From assembly GCA_022824405.1 (NCBI GenBank), contig JAJDZZ010000019.1, forward strand, positions 62,001-126,000: a stretch of 64,000 nucleotides of DNA, written 5' to 3'. Positions 40,834 through 50,779 of this stretch are shown here, piece by piece. Within the stretch, counting starts at the first letter, position 1, and the number at the start of each line of letters is the position of its first letter. Source of the stretch: Opitutales bacterium (GTDB taxonomy: Bacteria; Verrucomicrobiota; Verrucomicrobiia; Opitutales; UBA2995). A program made the translations under genes and the position numbers. Below the pieces are notes generated by a model. The model made no database searches. It was given only the letters and a program-made list of their open reading frames with translations, and was not told the origin of the DNA.

Positions 40834-43197
40834 ATGACCGCGGACATCGCGCTTGTTTTAGCCATCCTGCTCGTATCCCTGATTCTGTTTTTTTCGGAGA
40901 TCGTCCGCATGGATATTGTGGCCCTTCTGGTCTTGGTGGCTCTTGCTGTTACCGGCCTCGTCACGCCGGAGGAAGCGATTTCGGGGTTCAGCAATGCGGC
41001 CGTTGTCACGGTCTGGGCCATGTTCATCCTGAGCGAAGGATTAACCGAAACGGGCGTGGCCGGAATCGTTGGAAAACAGGTGCTCAGATTGGCCGGCAAA
41101 ACGGAATTCAGAATGATCGTGGTCATCATGCTGAGTTCCGGAGTGTTGTCCGCATTCATGAACAATATCGGAGTGGCTGCCTTCATGTTGCCGGTGGTTA
41201 TTTCGGTAGCCCGCAAGACCGGAGTGGCCGCTTCGCGGTTATTGATGCCCCTTGCCTTCGGATCCCTCCTGGGGGGGCTGACCACCATGATAGGCACTCC
41301 CCCCAACCTCCTGGTCAGCAATGGATTGGAGGAAATGGGCTACGAGCCTTTTGCATTTTTCGATTTTTCCCCCATCGGAGGGATGATCATGATCGCCGGT
41401 ACCGTTTTTGTCGCGCTTACGGCCCGTTTTCTATTGCCCAGCAAGGACCCCGGGGCAGACGAGTCCACCGGTTCACACCGCGTCGCTCTGCAAAATCAAT
41501 ACGCCCTGGGGGAGAGAGCCTTCTTCCTTCAACTGGGGGACGATTCTCCCCTGGCCGGGAAAACGCTGCAACAAAGCAGCCTGGGCCGTTCCCTGGGGCT
41601 TTACGTTGTGGCGTTGCAGCGCAATGGACAAACTCAATTTGCTCCGGGACCGAATACCATTCTGCGGACGGGCGATCGCCTCTATACCCAAGGTGAAACC
41701 GAACGCCTCAAGGAACTCCGAAGCTGGCAGGACCTCAAACCGGTGGGTCGCAACACCCAGGATTCCGCCCTGCTTTCCGAACGTTTCACCATCGCCGAGG
41801 CCACTTTATCCGAAACGGCCGATTTTTTGGGCAAAACCATCCGGGAAGCCGATTTCAGGAAACGGTTCAACTCCAACGTGCTCATGGTTTTCAAGGCCGA
41901 GGGCGCGGTGGACCGTGAACTGGGCCGGTTGAGCTTGCAGGCGGGAGACCGTCTCCTGCTACAGGGCGACCCCGCCTCCATCGAGGTATTGAAATCCGAT
42001 GAATCCTTTGCCGCCTGCAAAATGGCCTCCTCCGAGTTGATGAAGCTCTACACTGCGGCGGAGAAAAACTTGTTCAAGGTTATCGTGCCGGAAGGTTCCT
42101 GGCTGGCCGGAAAAGGGCTCAAGGAAAGCCGGCTCAGGCAACGATTCGATCTGCACGTGATTTCCATCGAGCGGGAAGGCACCGAGTTCTTTATGCCCGA
42201 TCCCAATGAACCCCTGCGGGAAGGTGACAAGCTGACCCTGCATTGTCGGCCGGAAAATCTCGATACCCTGCGAGGCCTGCAACAACTCGAGGTGGAAACC
42301 TCGGCAAAGTTCGATGCCAGCCTGATCCAAACCGAGGAGGTAGAAATGATCGAGGCAACCCTGGCCCCAAACTCCAAACTGGCCGGTCGGACCGTGGCCG
42401 ATATTCAGTTGCGCAATCGCTATGGAATTCAGCTGCTGGGCATTCTGCGCTCCGATGAGGTCCATCGGTCTCACCTCGGTCAGATGAAAATTCATTTTGG
42501 CGACGCCTTGCTCCTGATGGGTCCCAAAAATAAATTGGACGTGCTCCGGGAGGATAAAAATTTCCTTATTCTAACCCAGCTTCCCAAAACCGAGGTGGCG
42601 GGGAGCAACAAACCGGTGCTTGCTTCCCTCATCATGCTGGCCGTTGTGGTTCCCGTATTCATGGGTTGGATGCCCATCGCCATCACCGCCATTGCAGGGG
42701 CTTCCGCTATGATGCTGACCGGTTGCCTTTCCAGGAACAAGGCCTTCCGGGCCATTCAGTGGCGGCCTGTTTTTCTCATCGCAGGCATGCTTCCCATGGG
42801 AATAGCCATGCAGAACACGGGCGCCGCTTCTTTATTGGCCGAATTGCTCATGTCCGCCATCGGCGGTTTTGGGCCTTGGGCGGTTATCGCCGGGTTATAC
42901 CTCATCACTTCACTGGCCACCACCATCATCCCCACCGCCGCCCTGGTCGTTTTGATGACCCCCATTGCCATTCAATCCTCCGTCGAATTGGGCATACCCC
43001 CCCACACCGCCATGATGGCCCTGGCCATGGCCGCCTCGGCCAGTTTTACCAGTCCCATTTCCCATCCCGCCAATGTCCTGGTCATGGGACCGGGCGGGTA
43101 TCGTTTCAGCGATTACCTCAAAGTCGGCCTGCCCCTGGCCCTGGTCGTGTTCATCACCGCCATGATCGGACTGCCCCTCCTCTGGCCCATACCGTAA
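40834..43197 (+). CDS. SLC13/DASS-type carrier with four RCK_C (TrkA-C) domains
   Basis: A 787-residue membrane carrier. Membrane halves flank a large cytoplasmic insert. The first half (about 1-200) has the loop GTPPNLLVSNGLEEMGY; the second (about 590-787) has TIIPTAALVVLMTPIAIQS and SFTSPISHPANVLVMGPGGY. Between them are four RCK_C-like units, each with LAGKxLxx...GDRL or GDKL-type signature, at about 225-295, 318-386, 411-478 and 506-573. Relatives with two such domains transport sulfate, dicarboxylates or sodium-coupled anions. Sulfate is attractive here because of the sulfur genes nearby, but that is inference. ATG at 40834. Confidence 0.85.
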   Translation: MTADIALVLAILLVSLILFFSEIVRMDIVALLVLVALAVTGLVTPEEAISGFSNAAVVTVWAMFILSEGLTETGVAGIVGKQVLRLAGKTEFRMIVVIMLSSGVLSAFMNNIGVAAFMLPVVISVARKTGVAASRLLMPLAFGSLLGGLTTMIGTPPNLLVSNGLEEMGYEPFAFFDFSPIGGMIMIAGTVFVALTARFLLPSKDPGADESTGSHRVALQNQYALGERAFFLQLGDDSPLAGKTLQQSSLGRSLGLYVVALQRNGQTQFAPGPNTILRTGDRLYTQGETERLKELRSWQDLKPVGRNTQDSALLSERFTIAEATLSETADFLGKTIREADFRKRFNSNVLMVFKAEGAVDRELGRLSLQAGDRLLLQGDPASIEVLKSDESFAACKMASSELMKLYTAAEKNLFKVIVPEGSWLAGKGLKESRLRQRFDLHVISIEREGTEFFMPDPNEPLREGDKLTLHCRPENLDTLRGLQQLEVETSAKFDASLIQTEEVEMIEATLAPNSKLAGRTVADIQLRNRYGIQLLGILRSDEVHRSHLGQMKIHFGDALLLMGPKNKLDVLREDKNFLILTQLPKTEVAGSNKPVLASLIMLAVVVPVFMGWMPIAITAIAGASAMMLTGCLSRNKAFRAIQWRPVFLIAGMLPMGIAMQNTGAASLLAELLMSAIGGFGPWAVIAGLYLITSLATTIIPTAALVVLMTPIAIQSSVELGIPPHTAMMALAMAASASFTSPISHPANVLVMGPGGYRFSDYLKVGLPLALVVFITAMIGLPLLWPIP

Positions 43198-43335
43198 ACC
43201 GCCTCTCGAACCCCATAGCCATGCAAAGCTAAATCGTGATCTTGATCCCTTCTCCCTTCTCCCTACTTTCTTCTTCCTTCAGCCTTCATCCTTTAGCCTT
43301 CATCCTTCAGCCTTCAGCCTTCAGCCTTTAGCCTT
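43198..43335 (+). repeat. Repeat tract with GATC unit and CTTCAGC/CTTCATC heptamers
   Basis: AAATCGTGATCTTGATCCC (43232-43250) is followed by about ten heptamers of the CTTCAGC/CTTCATC/TTTAGC kind up to base 43332, almost touching the ATG of the next gene at 43336. Any promoter for that gene would have to lie within or before this tract. Confidence 0.8.
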
Positions 43336-44607
43336 ATGCATGGTGTAGCCCTTGACCTGCTCATTCTTCTCACCGGGATTTGGCTTGTTGCCGTAACTTT
43401 GCGTCCCCTGGGTTTGCCCACCGTCATGGGCGAGTTGATTGTCGGGGTGCTGCTGGGACCGGCCGTGTTCGGGTGGATCACCCCCAATGAAGCCATCACC
43501 TTGTTGGCTGAGATTGGCATTTTCTTCCTCATGTTTCACGCCGGTATCGAGACCCAGCCGCTGGAGTTTTTCGATGCCCTCAAACGTTCCCTGGGGGTTG
43601 CCGTGGTGGGGGCCATTGTGCCCTTCAGCGTCAGTTTCGGCATAGCCACCCTTTTCGGACTGGGCTGGGTCGCCGCTACTTTTGTGGGACTGACCATGAC
43701 GGCGACAGCGGTGGTGATTACCCTGAAGAGCCTCAAGGACCTCGGCCTCGCCAATACGCGTTTTGCCCGGGTCATTGTGGCCAGTTGCGTCATCGACGAT
43801 TTGCTCACCTTGGTCTTCTTCGGCCTGATCATCGGCGTATTGTCGGGGGGCGATTTCGAACCTTTGAATATCCTTGTCACCCTGGGCAAGGTGGTCGGTT
43901 TTTTCGCCGTGTCCATGGTGATGGGCCGCTACGTTTACCCGCGGCTCACGCTGCCCTTTCGCTCCGAAGGCGGCAAGGGTTTTACCTTCATTCTGATGTC
44001 CGCCTTTGGAGCCGGGCTTTTCGCCGAGTTGATAGGACTTCACATGATCCTGGGGGCTTACCTGGCGGGGTTGTTTTTTGAAGAAAAGGTTGCCCATCCC
44101 AACCTCGTAAAAATTGTTCAGGACCGTTCCTACGGAATCGCCTATTCCTTCCTCGGGCCGATCTTTTTTATTTCACTGGGATTCTCCATCACCTTCGATA
44201 TCGATCTGGCCGAGATCGGGTTCGTGGCGGCTCTGACCTCCGTGGTGATCGTGGGCCAGATTTGTTCTGCCGGGCCTATGGCCCTGCGCATGGGCCTTCC
44301 CTTCCGCGAAGCCTTGACCGTGGGGGTCGGTATGTGCGGCCGGGCCGAGATGGCTTTTATTCTGGCAGCCTTGGCCCTCAGTCAGGGAGCCATCGATAAA
44401 CCGGTTTTTACCGTGTTGATCCTTACCGCTTTTATCCTGAACCTCTTTACCCCGCTGGCCCTGAAGGGTTGTGCCGTATTACTCCAGGGCAAGGCGGCGC
44501 CTCATCCCGGAGCCACCCGGGGCATTATGCAGATTGACAAATTCAAGGATCCTCTGGTGGAAAAACGGGATGTTGAAATAAGTTCCCAAGATGTGCATCT
44601 AAAATGA
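43336..44607 (+). CDS. CPA2-type cation:proton antiporter (Kef/NapA-like)
   Basis: A 423-residue membrane protein with about 12 hydrophobic segments. It shows the CPA2 patterns [17 protein letters not shown] (about 26-42), [14 protein letters not shown] (about 59-72), [15 protein letters not shown] (about 120-134), [15 protein letters not shown] (about 148-162, with the ion-binding DD pair) and [13 protein letters not shown] (about 335-347). There is no C-terminal TrkA domain, unlike KefB/C. It exchanges Na+ or K+ for protons across the inner membrane; the ion cannot be told from sequence. Followed after seven bases by msrB. Confidence 0.88.
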   Translation: MHGVALDLLILLTGIWLVAVTLRPLGLPTVMGELIVGVLLGPAVFGWITPNEAITLLAEIGIFFLMFHAGIETQPLEFFDALKRSLGVAVVGAIVPFSVSFGIATLFGLGWVAATFVGLTMTATAVVITLKSLKDLGLANTRFARVIVASCVIDDLLTLVFFGLIIGVLSGGDFEPLNILVTLGKVVGFFAVSMVMGRYVYPRLTLPFRSEGGKGFTFILMSAFGAGLFAELIGLHMILGAYLAGLFFEEKVAHPNLVKIVQDRSYGIAYSFLGPIFFISLGFSITFDIDLAEIGFVAALTSVVIVGQICSAGPMALRMGLPFREALTVGVGMCGRAEMAFILAALALSQGAIDKPVFTVLILTAFILNLFTPLALKGCAVLLQGKAAPHPGATRGIMQIDKFKDPLVEKRDVEISSQDVHLK

Positions 44608-44614
44608 TAAAGCC

Positions 44615-45175
44615 ATGAAAACCACCTTTACCCGATCCAAGTTTTTTTTGCTGGCCCTCCTGGGAGTGGCCCTTACCTATGCTTCAATCCTGCTTTTTTC
44701 AGGTGAACCCAAACCGCCCGGCAATTTTTCCGAAATGAAAGAAAAACTCACTCCCATCCAATACCAAGTCACCCAGAAGAACGGCACCGAGCCGGCCTTT
44801 CGCAATGCCTATTGGGACAACAAGGCGCCCGGCATTTACGTGGATATCGTATCGGGAGAACCCCTCTTCAGCTCCACCGACAAGTTTGCCTCCGGAACGG
44901 GCTGGCCCAGCTTCGTTCGCGCCCTGGTGGAAGAAAACGTGGTGGAAAAAACCGATAGGAGTCACGGAATGGTCCGCACCGAAGTGAGATCCAAAAAGGC
45001 AGATTCTCACCTGGGCCATCTATTCCCCGACGGCCCCAAGCCTACCGGTATGCGCTATTGTATCAACTCGGCTTCTTTGAGGTTTATTCCTGCCCGGGAC
45101 CTGGAAAAAGAGGGTTACGGCCAATTCATCGAAATGTTCGCCGAACCCGAGAAGAAAACTCCCGCAAAAAAATAA
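44615..45175 (+). CDS. msrB: Exported methionine-R-sulfoxide reductase, zinc-free MsrB
   Basis: A 186-residue MsrB with an N-terminal membrane segment (about 10-30) that should place it outside the cytoplasm. The core has [18 protein letters not shown] (about 45-62), [18 protein letters not shown] (about 83-100), [27 protein letters not shown] (about 131-157), with the catalytic Cys in RYCINS. The two CxxC zinc sites of many MsrBs are replaced (for example VSGE before PLFSS), which is a common class variation. It repairs oxidised methionine and is tightly linked to the antiporter gene. Confidence 0.92.
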   Translation: MKTTFTRSKFFLLALLGVALTYASILLFSGEPKPPGNFSEMKEKLTPIQYQVTQKNGTEPAFRNAYWDNKAPGIYVDIVSGEPLFSSTDKFASGTGWPSFVRALVEENVVEKTDRSHGMVRTEVRSKKADSHLGHLFPDGPKPTGMRYCINSASLRFIPARDLEKEGYGQFIEMFAEPEKKTPAKK

Positions 45176-45184
45176 TCCCGGATA

Positions 45185-45274
45185 GGCGCTGGAGGCGCCC
45201 TCTGCGTTCTTGTAGGTCTCCCGTTTTAATTCTCAATTCCTAATTCCTAATTCCTAATTGGCGCCCCCGGCGCC
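45185..45274 (+). repeat. Two hairpins and type-1 unit before the DUF3500 gene
   Basis: GGCGCTGGAGGCGCC (45185-45199) is a one-base variant of the GGCGCCGGAGGCGCC hairpin. The full type-1 unit is at 45231-45274: three ATTCCTAA octamers and GGCGCCCCCGGCGCC. The DUF3500 ATG is at 45324. Confidence 0.85.
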
Positions 45275-45323
45275 TTTGCGCACTTGCCTTCCATCGGCGG
45301 AAGGCCATGCTACCGTGTTCATC

Positions 45324-46352
45324 ATGACAATTAAGCGCTATACCCCCGCCCTTCTCATTCTGGGCTTGGTTTTTTCTCCCCTCTCCCCCTTGCCCGCGGT
45401 GGAATCCGTCATTGGCGAAATGCAGGAGGCCGCCGCCGCCTTCCTCGATTCCTTGCCGCCCGAACTGAAGGACAAGGCTACTTTTTCCATGGACGATGAA
45501 GAGGAGCGGGTCAATTGGCACTTCGTCCCCAGAGAACGCGAGGGGGTCGGTATAAAAGACCTCAACGAAGTTCAGAAGGCCAAGTTGACCGCCCTTCTGG
45601 CCGCGGGCCTGAGCGCTCGCGGGCATACCAAGGTCGACCGAATCATGGACCTGGAATCGGTGCTCTTTCTGCTGGAAGGAGAGGCCCACCGGGACCCGGA
45701 TTTGTACTTTACCACCCTGTTTGGCCGGCCCACCCCTGACGGCACTTGGGGTTGGCGGTTCGAAGGACACCACCTCTCCCTCAATTTCACCATTGTCAAG
45801 GGCAGGTTTCTGGCCGAGGCGCCCCACTTCTGGGGGGCCAACCCGGCCAAGGTTCCGGTGGGCCCGACCAAAGGCCTGAGAGCCTTGAAGGAAGAAGAGG
45901 ACGTGGCCCGGCAATTGTTGTTGTCATTGAGCGATAAACAGCAGGAAAAAGCCATCATAGCAGACAAGGCTCCCAGGGACATTTACACCGGCGCGAAAGA
46001 GAGGGTCTCACCCCTCCCGTCCGCAGGGGTTGCCGCTTCCGAAATGACCGCGCGTCAACGCGAGGTCCTGAACCGGTTGATAGACGTCTATATCGGTAAC
46101 ATGCCAGCCGACCTCGCGGGGAAGCGTTGGAACCAACTGCGCCAGGCCGGCCTGGACAACGTAGTTTTTGCCTGGGCCGGATCCAAGGAGCCCGGCGGCC
46201 CCCACTATTATCGCGTCCAAGGCCCAACTTTTCTCATCGAATACGACAACATCCAGAATAACGCCAATCACATCCACGCCGTCTGGCGCGATTTCGATGG
46301 CGACTTCGGCCGCGACCTGTTGCGAGAGCATTATGAGCAGGCCCACCCATAA
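45324..46352 (+). CDS. Secreted DUF3500 family protein
   Basis: A 342-residue exported protein with a signal-like N-terminus ([25 protein letters not shown]). The body matches DUF3500: [37 protein letters not shown] (about 63-99), [21 protein letters not shown] (about 139-159), FWGANPAKV, and near the end [38 protein letters not shown]. No catalytic function is known to me. ATG at 45324; an earlier in-frame start at 45258 lies in the type-1 repeat. Confidence 0.85.
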   Translation: MTIKRYTPALLILGLVFSPLSPLPAVESVIGEMQEAAAAFLDSLPPELKDKATFSMDDEEERVNWHFVPREREGVGIKDLNEVQKAKLTALLAAGLSARGHTKVDRIMDLESVLFLLEGEAHRDPDLYFTTLFGRPTPDGTWGWRFEGHHLSLNFTIVKGRFLAEAPHFWGANPAKVPVGPTKGLRALKEEEDVARQLLLSLSDKQQEKAIIADKAPRDIYTGAKERVSPLPSAGVAASEMTARQREVLNRLIDVYIGNMPADLAGKRWNQLRQAGLDNVVFAWAGSKEPGGPHYYRVQGPTFLIEYDNIQNNANHIHAVWRDFDGDFGRDLLREHYEQAHP

Positions 46353-46369
46353 AAAACACAGCCCCATCC

Positions 46370-47296
46370 ATGCCCATTTACAACAACGTATGTGAGCTCA
46401 TCGGCAATACCTCGCTCGTTTACCTCTCCAGGTTCAGCGATGGACTTCCTGGCCGAATCATCGGAAAGCTCGAAGGTTACAACCCGGGGTGGTGTGTTAA
46501 GGACCGCATCGGATTATCCATGATCGAAACGGCCGAACGCGACGGGAGCCTGGCCGAGGGAGGCACCATCATCGAGCCCACCTCCGGCAATACCGGCATC
46601 GGCCTCGCCATGACCGCCGCCGTCAAGGGCTACCCCATCATCCTCACCATGCCGTCCTCCATGAGCGTGGAGCGCCGCAAGATGCTCATCAACCTGGGCG
46701 CCGAACTGGTCTTGACCGATGCCGATCTCGGCATGCCCGGAGCTATCGAAGAAGCCGAAATGCTGACCCGGAATATTCCCGGCGGCTTCATGCCTCAGCA
46801 GTTCAACAATCCCGCCAATCCCCAGGTTCACTACGACACCACCGGTCCCGAAATCTGGCGCGACTCCGCGGGCCGTGTCGACGTCTTTGTCGCCGGGGTC
46901 GGAACCGGCGGAACGGTGGCCGGCGCGGGCCGCTACTTGAAAGAAAAAAACCCCGATATCGAGGTTGTCGCGGTCGAGCCCGATGAATCGCCCGTGCTCA
47001 GCGGGGGAAAAATGGGGCCCCATATGATTCAGGGCATCGGAGCCGGGTTCATCCCTCAAGTCTACGATGGTGACATCGTGGATGAAGTCATCCGCATCGA
47101 CAGCCACGAGGCCATCAGGACGGCCCAGAAACTCGGAACCACGGAAGGCCTGCTGGTCGGTATTTCCTCGGGCGCCGCCGCCCTGGCCGCCTACCGGGTG
47201 GCACGCCGCCCCCAAAACCGAGGCAAGAACATCGTGGTCATGCAACCCGATACCGGGGAGCGCTACATTTCAACCCTTCTCTTTTACCACGACTAA
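46370..47296 (+). CDS. cysK: Cysteine synthase (O-acetylserine sulfhydrylase)
   Basis: A 308-residue PLP enzyme that makes cysteine from O-acetylserine and sulfide. The PLP lysine is in [11 protein letters not shown] (about 38-48), with Cys where Ser is common before VK. The substrate loop is [20 protein letters not shown] (about 67-86), and the phosphate-binding loop is [17 protein letters not shown] (about 175-191). IGAGFIP and the [11 protein letters not shown] stretch complete the family pattern. It is followed by the siroheme reductase gene after 13 bases, so sulfide could be made and fixed from one operon. Confidence 0.95.
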   Translation: MPIYNNVCELIGNTSLVYLSRFSDGLPGRIIGKLEGYNPGWCVKDRIGLSMIETAERDGSLAEGGTIIEPTSGNTGIGLAMTAAVKGYPIILTMPSSMSVERRKMLINLGAELVLTDADLGMPGAIEEAEMLTRNIPGGFMPQQFNNPANPQVHYDTTGPEIWRDSAGRVDVFVAGVGTGGTVAGAGRYLKEKNPDIEVVAVEPDESPVLSGGKMGPHMIQGIGAGFIPQVYDGDIVDEVIRIDSHEAIRTAQKLGTTEGLLVGISSGAAALAAYRVARRPQNRGKNIVVMQPDTGERYISTLLFYHD

Positions 47297-47309
47297 ACCC
47301 TACCCGAAT

Positions 47310-48866
47310 ATGCAGTGGACATTAGGTAAACGGCTCGTCAGCGAGGACGAAATCATCAAGGACCAGGGGCTCTTCCTGGACTACGATGAAATTGCCCGCA
47401 AGGGTTCCATGACCGCGGAAGAGAAAAATATCTCCAAGTGGTATGGTATTTACACCTCCCGCCAGCCCGGCAATCACATGGCCCGAATCGTGATTCCCGG
47501 CGGGGTTTTGACTTCCAGCCAGGCCCGGCGCATCGCCAAGGTGGCTGAGGATTATGCCCAAGGCAAGCTGGCCATCACCACCCGGCAATGCGTTCAATTG
47601 CACTGGCTCAAAATCCCCTCCCTGGCCGATATGGTTCGGAGCCTGGCGGAGGATTCTATTTCCACTTTCCACGGTTGCGGAGACGTCACCCGAAACGTGG
47701 CCGGTTGCCCCCTGGCGGAAACCTGCCAGTTCCGGCGTTTCAATGTCCTTCCCCACGTCAAGGAAACCGCCCGCCTGCTCACTGAAGCCCGCGACCTGGA
47801 CAACCTTCCCCGCAAGTTCAAAATCACTTTCTCCGGTTGTGGAGCCGGTTGCGCGCAGCCCTTTATCAATTGCATAGGTATCGTGGCGGTTCAGCGTAAA
47901 ACCCCCCTGGGCGACGATGAATTCGGGTTCAAGGTCATGATCGGCGGCGGAATGGGCTGGGCCCCCTTCATCGGACAGGAGCTGTTTTCCTTTGTCCCCC
48001 CGGAAAAAATGGCCCGGGTCAATAGGGCCATCGCCCAGCTTTTCCGCGACTACGGGGAACGCCGCGACCGCTCCTTTGCCCGCCTCAAATTTGTCGTCCA
48101 CCGCAGGGGCATCGAGGAGTGCCGCCGCATCGTCCTGAAATTCCTGCAAGACGAAGGCGTCGACGTGGACGACCTGGAAACGGAGGACTTCGAAGAGACC
48201 GGCGTGGACTATCCGGATCGTCCCCTCCTGGAGCAGAACCCGGTGGGCACGGACGGTAAAGTGACCGTGCGCGCCATGGTTCCCAAGGGTGAACTGACCC
48301 ACCTCGCCTTCAAGCGCATGGCGGAAATTTCAGAAATTTACGGCAACAAGCGCGTCTACCTGACCAATCGGCAAAACATCGAAATCCACGGGGTGAAACC
48401 GGGGAAGGTGGATGAAGCGTCCGCAGAAATCCGCCAGATCGGCTTCGATACCGACGGCTTCTTCGGCCTGCGCGATATTGTGCCCTGCGTGGGTACGACC
48501 TACTGCCCCAAAGCGGTTACCGAAACGCGGTCCCTCTACGATCTGCTCATGCCGGTGGTGAGCCAGTCCAAGTACCGGGAAATCTGGGACAAAGCCCTCA
48601 TCAACATTACCGGCTGCCCCAACAGTTGCTCGCCCTATCGTATCGCCGACATCGGTTTCCGGGGCATGCGCATTCGGGAAACCGTCGGCTCTACCGAGGC
48701 CTATGAAATGCGTATCGGCGGAAAACACGACCGCCTCGGAAGCAAACTTGGAGAATTTAAAAAAGAGGATTGCGCTCCCGCCCTGGAGAGAATCCTCGAC
48801 ACCTTCCTCGACCTCCGACGGGGAGACGAAACCCTGGCCGATTGCGCCGAGAGGTTGGGGCTCTGA
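47310..48866 (+). CDS. Siroheme nitrite/sulfite reductase family protein
   Basis: A 518-residue cytoplasmic reductase with the duplicated ferredoxin-nitrite/sulfite reductase fold. N-terminal half: GNHMARIVIPGGVLTSSQARRIAKVAEDYA, then ITTRQCVQLHWLKI and FHGCGDVTRNVAGCP. The C-terminal half carries CVGTTYC (CX5C) and GCPNSCS (CX3C), the siroheme-[4Fe-4S] ligands. Neighbouring cysK suggests sulfite to sulfide, but nitrite is possible because the families overlap. ATG at 47310. The gene ends two bases before a GltD-like flavoprotein gene that could supply electrons. Confidence 0.88.
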   Translation: MQWTLGKRLVSEDEIIKDQGLFLDYDEIARKGSMTAEEKNISKWYGIYTSRQPGNHMARIVIPGGVLTSSQARRIAKVAEDYAQGKLAITTRQCVQLHWLKIPSLADMVRSLAEDSISTFHGCGDVTRNVAGCPLAETCQFRRFNVLPHVKETARLLTEARDLDNLPRKFKITFSGCGAGCAQPFINCIGIVAVQRKTPLGDDEFGFKVMIGGGMGWAPFIGQELFSFVPPEKMARVNRAIAQLFRDYGERRDRSFARLKFVVHRRGIEECRRIVLKFLQDEGVDVDDLETEDFEETGVDYPDRPLLEQNPVGTDGKVTVRAMVPKGELTHLAFKRMAEISEIYGNKRVYLTNRQNIEIHGVKPGKVDEASAEIRQIGFDTDGFFGLRDIVPCVGTTYCPKAVTETRSLYDLLMPVVSQSKYREIWDKALINITGCPNSCSPYRIADIGFRGMRIRETVGSTEAYEMRIGGKHDRLGSKLGEFKKEDCAPALERILDTFLDLRRGDETLADCAERLGL

Positions 48867-48868
48867 TC

Positions 48869-50752
48869 ATGGAAAATAACAATCATCTGAATCCTTTTCT
48901 AAAGGCCATTGAAGATCTTGGCGTTTCCTACGAAATGGCTCCCAATCCGCAGGAGACCTCCGTCTTCCTCGGGGTTGGCGCCGAACCGTTGGATTTCAAG
49001 ACTTTCCTCAAGGATATTCCCTGTCAGGACGCTTGCCCGGCCAAAACCAACGTGCCCGCCTACATCGAAGCGATTGCCCAGGGGGACCCCGACAAGGCCT
49101 ACCTGATCAACCAGGAAGATAACGTATTTTCCGGGGTGCTGGGCCGGGTATGCTCGCGCCCTTGCGAGGATGCCTGCCGCCACAACTGGACCGGTACGGC
49201 CGGGCCCGTTCATATCTGCCACCTCAAACGATCCGCTTCCGATTATAAGGAAAACCCGCCCAAACCCCTTCCGTCCTGGTTTGAGGATACCGCCAAAAAG
49301 GTCGCCGTCATCGGAGGTGGACCGGCCGGCTTGACCGCGGCGCGGGAACTGCGCCGTTACGGCCACGGGGTGACCATCTTTGAGCGCGACAGCGTTCTGG
49401 GCGGAATGATGGTTCAGGGAATTCCCGTTTTCCGTCTGCCCCGCGAAACCGTCGAGGCGGAGGTGAAGGCCATCGTCGACAGCGGTATCGAGGTGAAGTG
49501 CAACACCGGGGTCGACGCCGCCCTCATGGAACGGATCATGCAGGATTACGATGCGGTGCTGGTGGCGGTGGGAGCCGTTAACCCATCCAACCTGAAACTC
49601 CCAGGCTTGCCCGGCGACGGACACACCATTCCCGGTCTCAAGTTCATGTACGATTACAACATGGGCCTGATCGGCGATATGAAGGGCCAGAATGTCATCA
49701 TCGTCGGGGGCGGATTCACCGCCGTCGATTGCGCCCGCTCCTGCGCCCGCGCCGCCAAACGCCTGGTCGGAGCCGAGGGAACCGTAACCATCATGTACCG
49801 CAGAACCGAAGCCCAAATGTCGGCCGACCCCGACGAAATCAACCAGATGCGACTGGAGGAAATTGAGGTGGAAACCCTCATGAATCCTTTATCGGCCCGC
49901 ACCGAGAACGGCAAACTGGTGGCGGTTACTTTTCAACGCAATGCCTTGGACGAAGAACAATCCGAAGGCGGCAAACCCAGGATCCATGCCATCCCGGGCA
50001 CTGAGGAGGAATATCCCTGCGACCTGCTCATCATGGCCATCGGGCAGACCCGCCAGTTGAGCATCCTGCCACAGGGCGTCAGCCAGACCGAAGGACATCA
50101 CACCACCCACGAGAATATTTTCGTGGCCGGGGACTTCAACTATGGGAGTTTCGACGTTATCACCGCCGTCAACGACGGCAAGGAGGTGGCCGATAAGATC
50201 GACGCCCATCTCATGGGCCGGGTTCGCCGCAAAAAACACATCGCCATCTCCTTTATGGATACCAACGGTGAAACCGGTCGGGTGCGCGACCACGACATCC
50301 AGTTTCCCGTGCAGATGCCCAAACTCCCCCTGCCCGAGCGCGACGGAACGGCGGAAGTGGAATTGGGCCATACCGCGGATGGCACCCACATTCACGCCAC
50401 CCGTTGCTACTTTTGCCACTACAAATTCGAAATCGACCAGGACGCCTGTATCCACTGCGACTGGTGTATCGGTGTGGCGCCGCGCGATTGCATCAACCGC
50501 GTCTCACGCCTCTTTCACGATGATGATGGAGTCGTGACTTCCAGCCTGGAAGCAAACCTGGCCGAGGAAACTACCTACATCTGGATCGACAGCGACGAAT
50601 GCGTGCGCTGCGGGAAATGCCTGCGCGTATGCCCCACCGCAGCCATCACCATGCGCAAAATGGAAATGTGCAGTTGCTCCACCGCCGAGCTGGAGGAAAA
50701 ACAGAAAGACAACGTCCCCTACGGCGCCTTCAAATACGAAAAGTTCAAATAA
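48869..50752 (+). CDS. GltD-like FAD/NAD(P) oxidoreductase with C-terminal ferredoxin domain
   Basis: A 627-residue cytoplasmic flavoprotein. The N-terminal iron-sulfur domain has CQDACPAKTNVPAYI and CSRPCEDACRHNW (about 51-110). The FAD-binding fold has VAVIGGGPAGLTAARELRR (about 148-166) and the NAD(P) fold VIIVGGGFTAVDCARS (about 275-290), as in glutamate synthase small subunits. The extra C-terminus has two [4Fe-4S] motifs: CIHCDWC and CVRCGKCLRVCP (about 530-600). It starts two bases after the siroheme reductase stop, so an electron supply role to that reductase is likely. No glutamate synthase large subunit is near. Confidence 0.85.
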   Translation: MENNNHLNPFLKAIEDLGVSYEMAPNPQETSVFLGVGAEPLDFKTFLKDIPCQDACPAKTNVPAYIEAIAQGDPDKAYLINQEDNVFSGVLGRVCSRPCEDACRHNWTGTAGPVHICHLKRSASDYKENPPKPLPSWFEDTAKKVAVIGGGPAGLTAARELRRYGHGVTIFERDSVLGGMMVQGIPVFRLPRETVEAEVKAIVDSGIEVKCNTGVDAALMERIMQDYDAVLVAVGAVNPSNLKLPGLPGDGHTIPGLKFMYDYNMGLIGDMKGQNVIIVGGGFTAVDCARSCARAAKRLVGAEGTVTIMYRRTEAQMSADPDEINQMRLEEIEVETLMNPLSARTENGKLVAVTFQRNALDEEQSEGGKPRIHAIPGTEEEYPCDLLIMAIGQTRQLSILPQGVSQTEGHHTTHENIFVAGDFNYGSFDVITAVNDGKEVADKIDAHLMGRVRRKKHIAISFMDTNGETGRVRDHDIQFPVQMPKLPLPERDGTAEVELGHTADGTHIHATRCYFCHYKFEIDQDACIHCDWCIGVAPRDCINRVSRLFHDDDGVVTSSLEANLAEETTYIWIDSDECVRCGKCLRVCPTAAITMRKMEMCSCSTAELEEKQKDNVPYGAFKYEKFK

Positions 50753-50779
50753 TCGGGACCGTCCCCACTTCGCGTAGGT

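Noticed and set aside
43285-43332. Tandem heptamers and octamers considered as CRISPR or VNTR loci
   Set aside because: Units are only 7-8 bases, there are no unique spacers, and no cas gene is nearby. They are treated as part of the dispersed repeat system.
44860-44920. Missing CxxC pairs in MsrB taken as damage
   Set aside because: Zinc-free MsrB is a common functional class, and the catalytic Cys is intact.
46480-46515. Cys in place of Ser beside the PLP Lys of CysK
   Set aside because: The residue is not catalytic and this position varies; all other motifs are normal.
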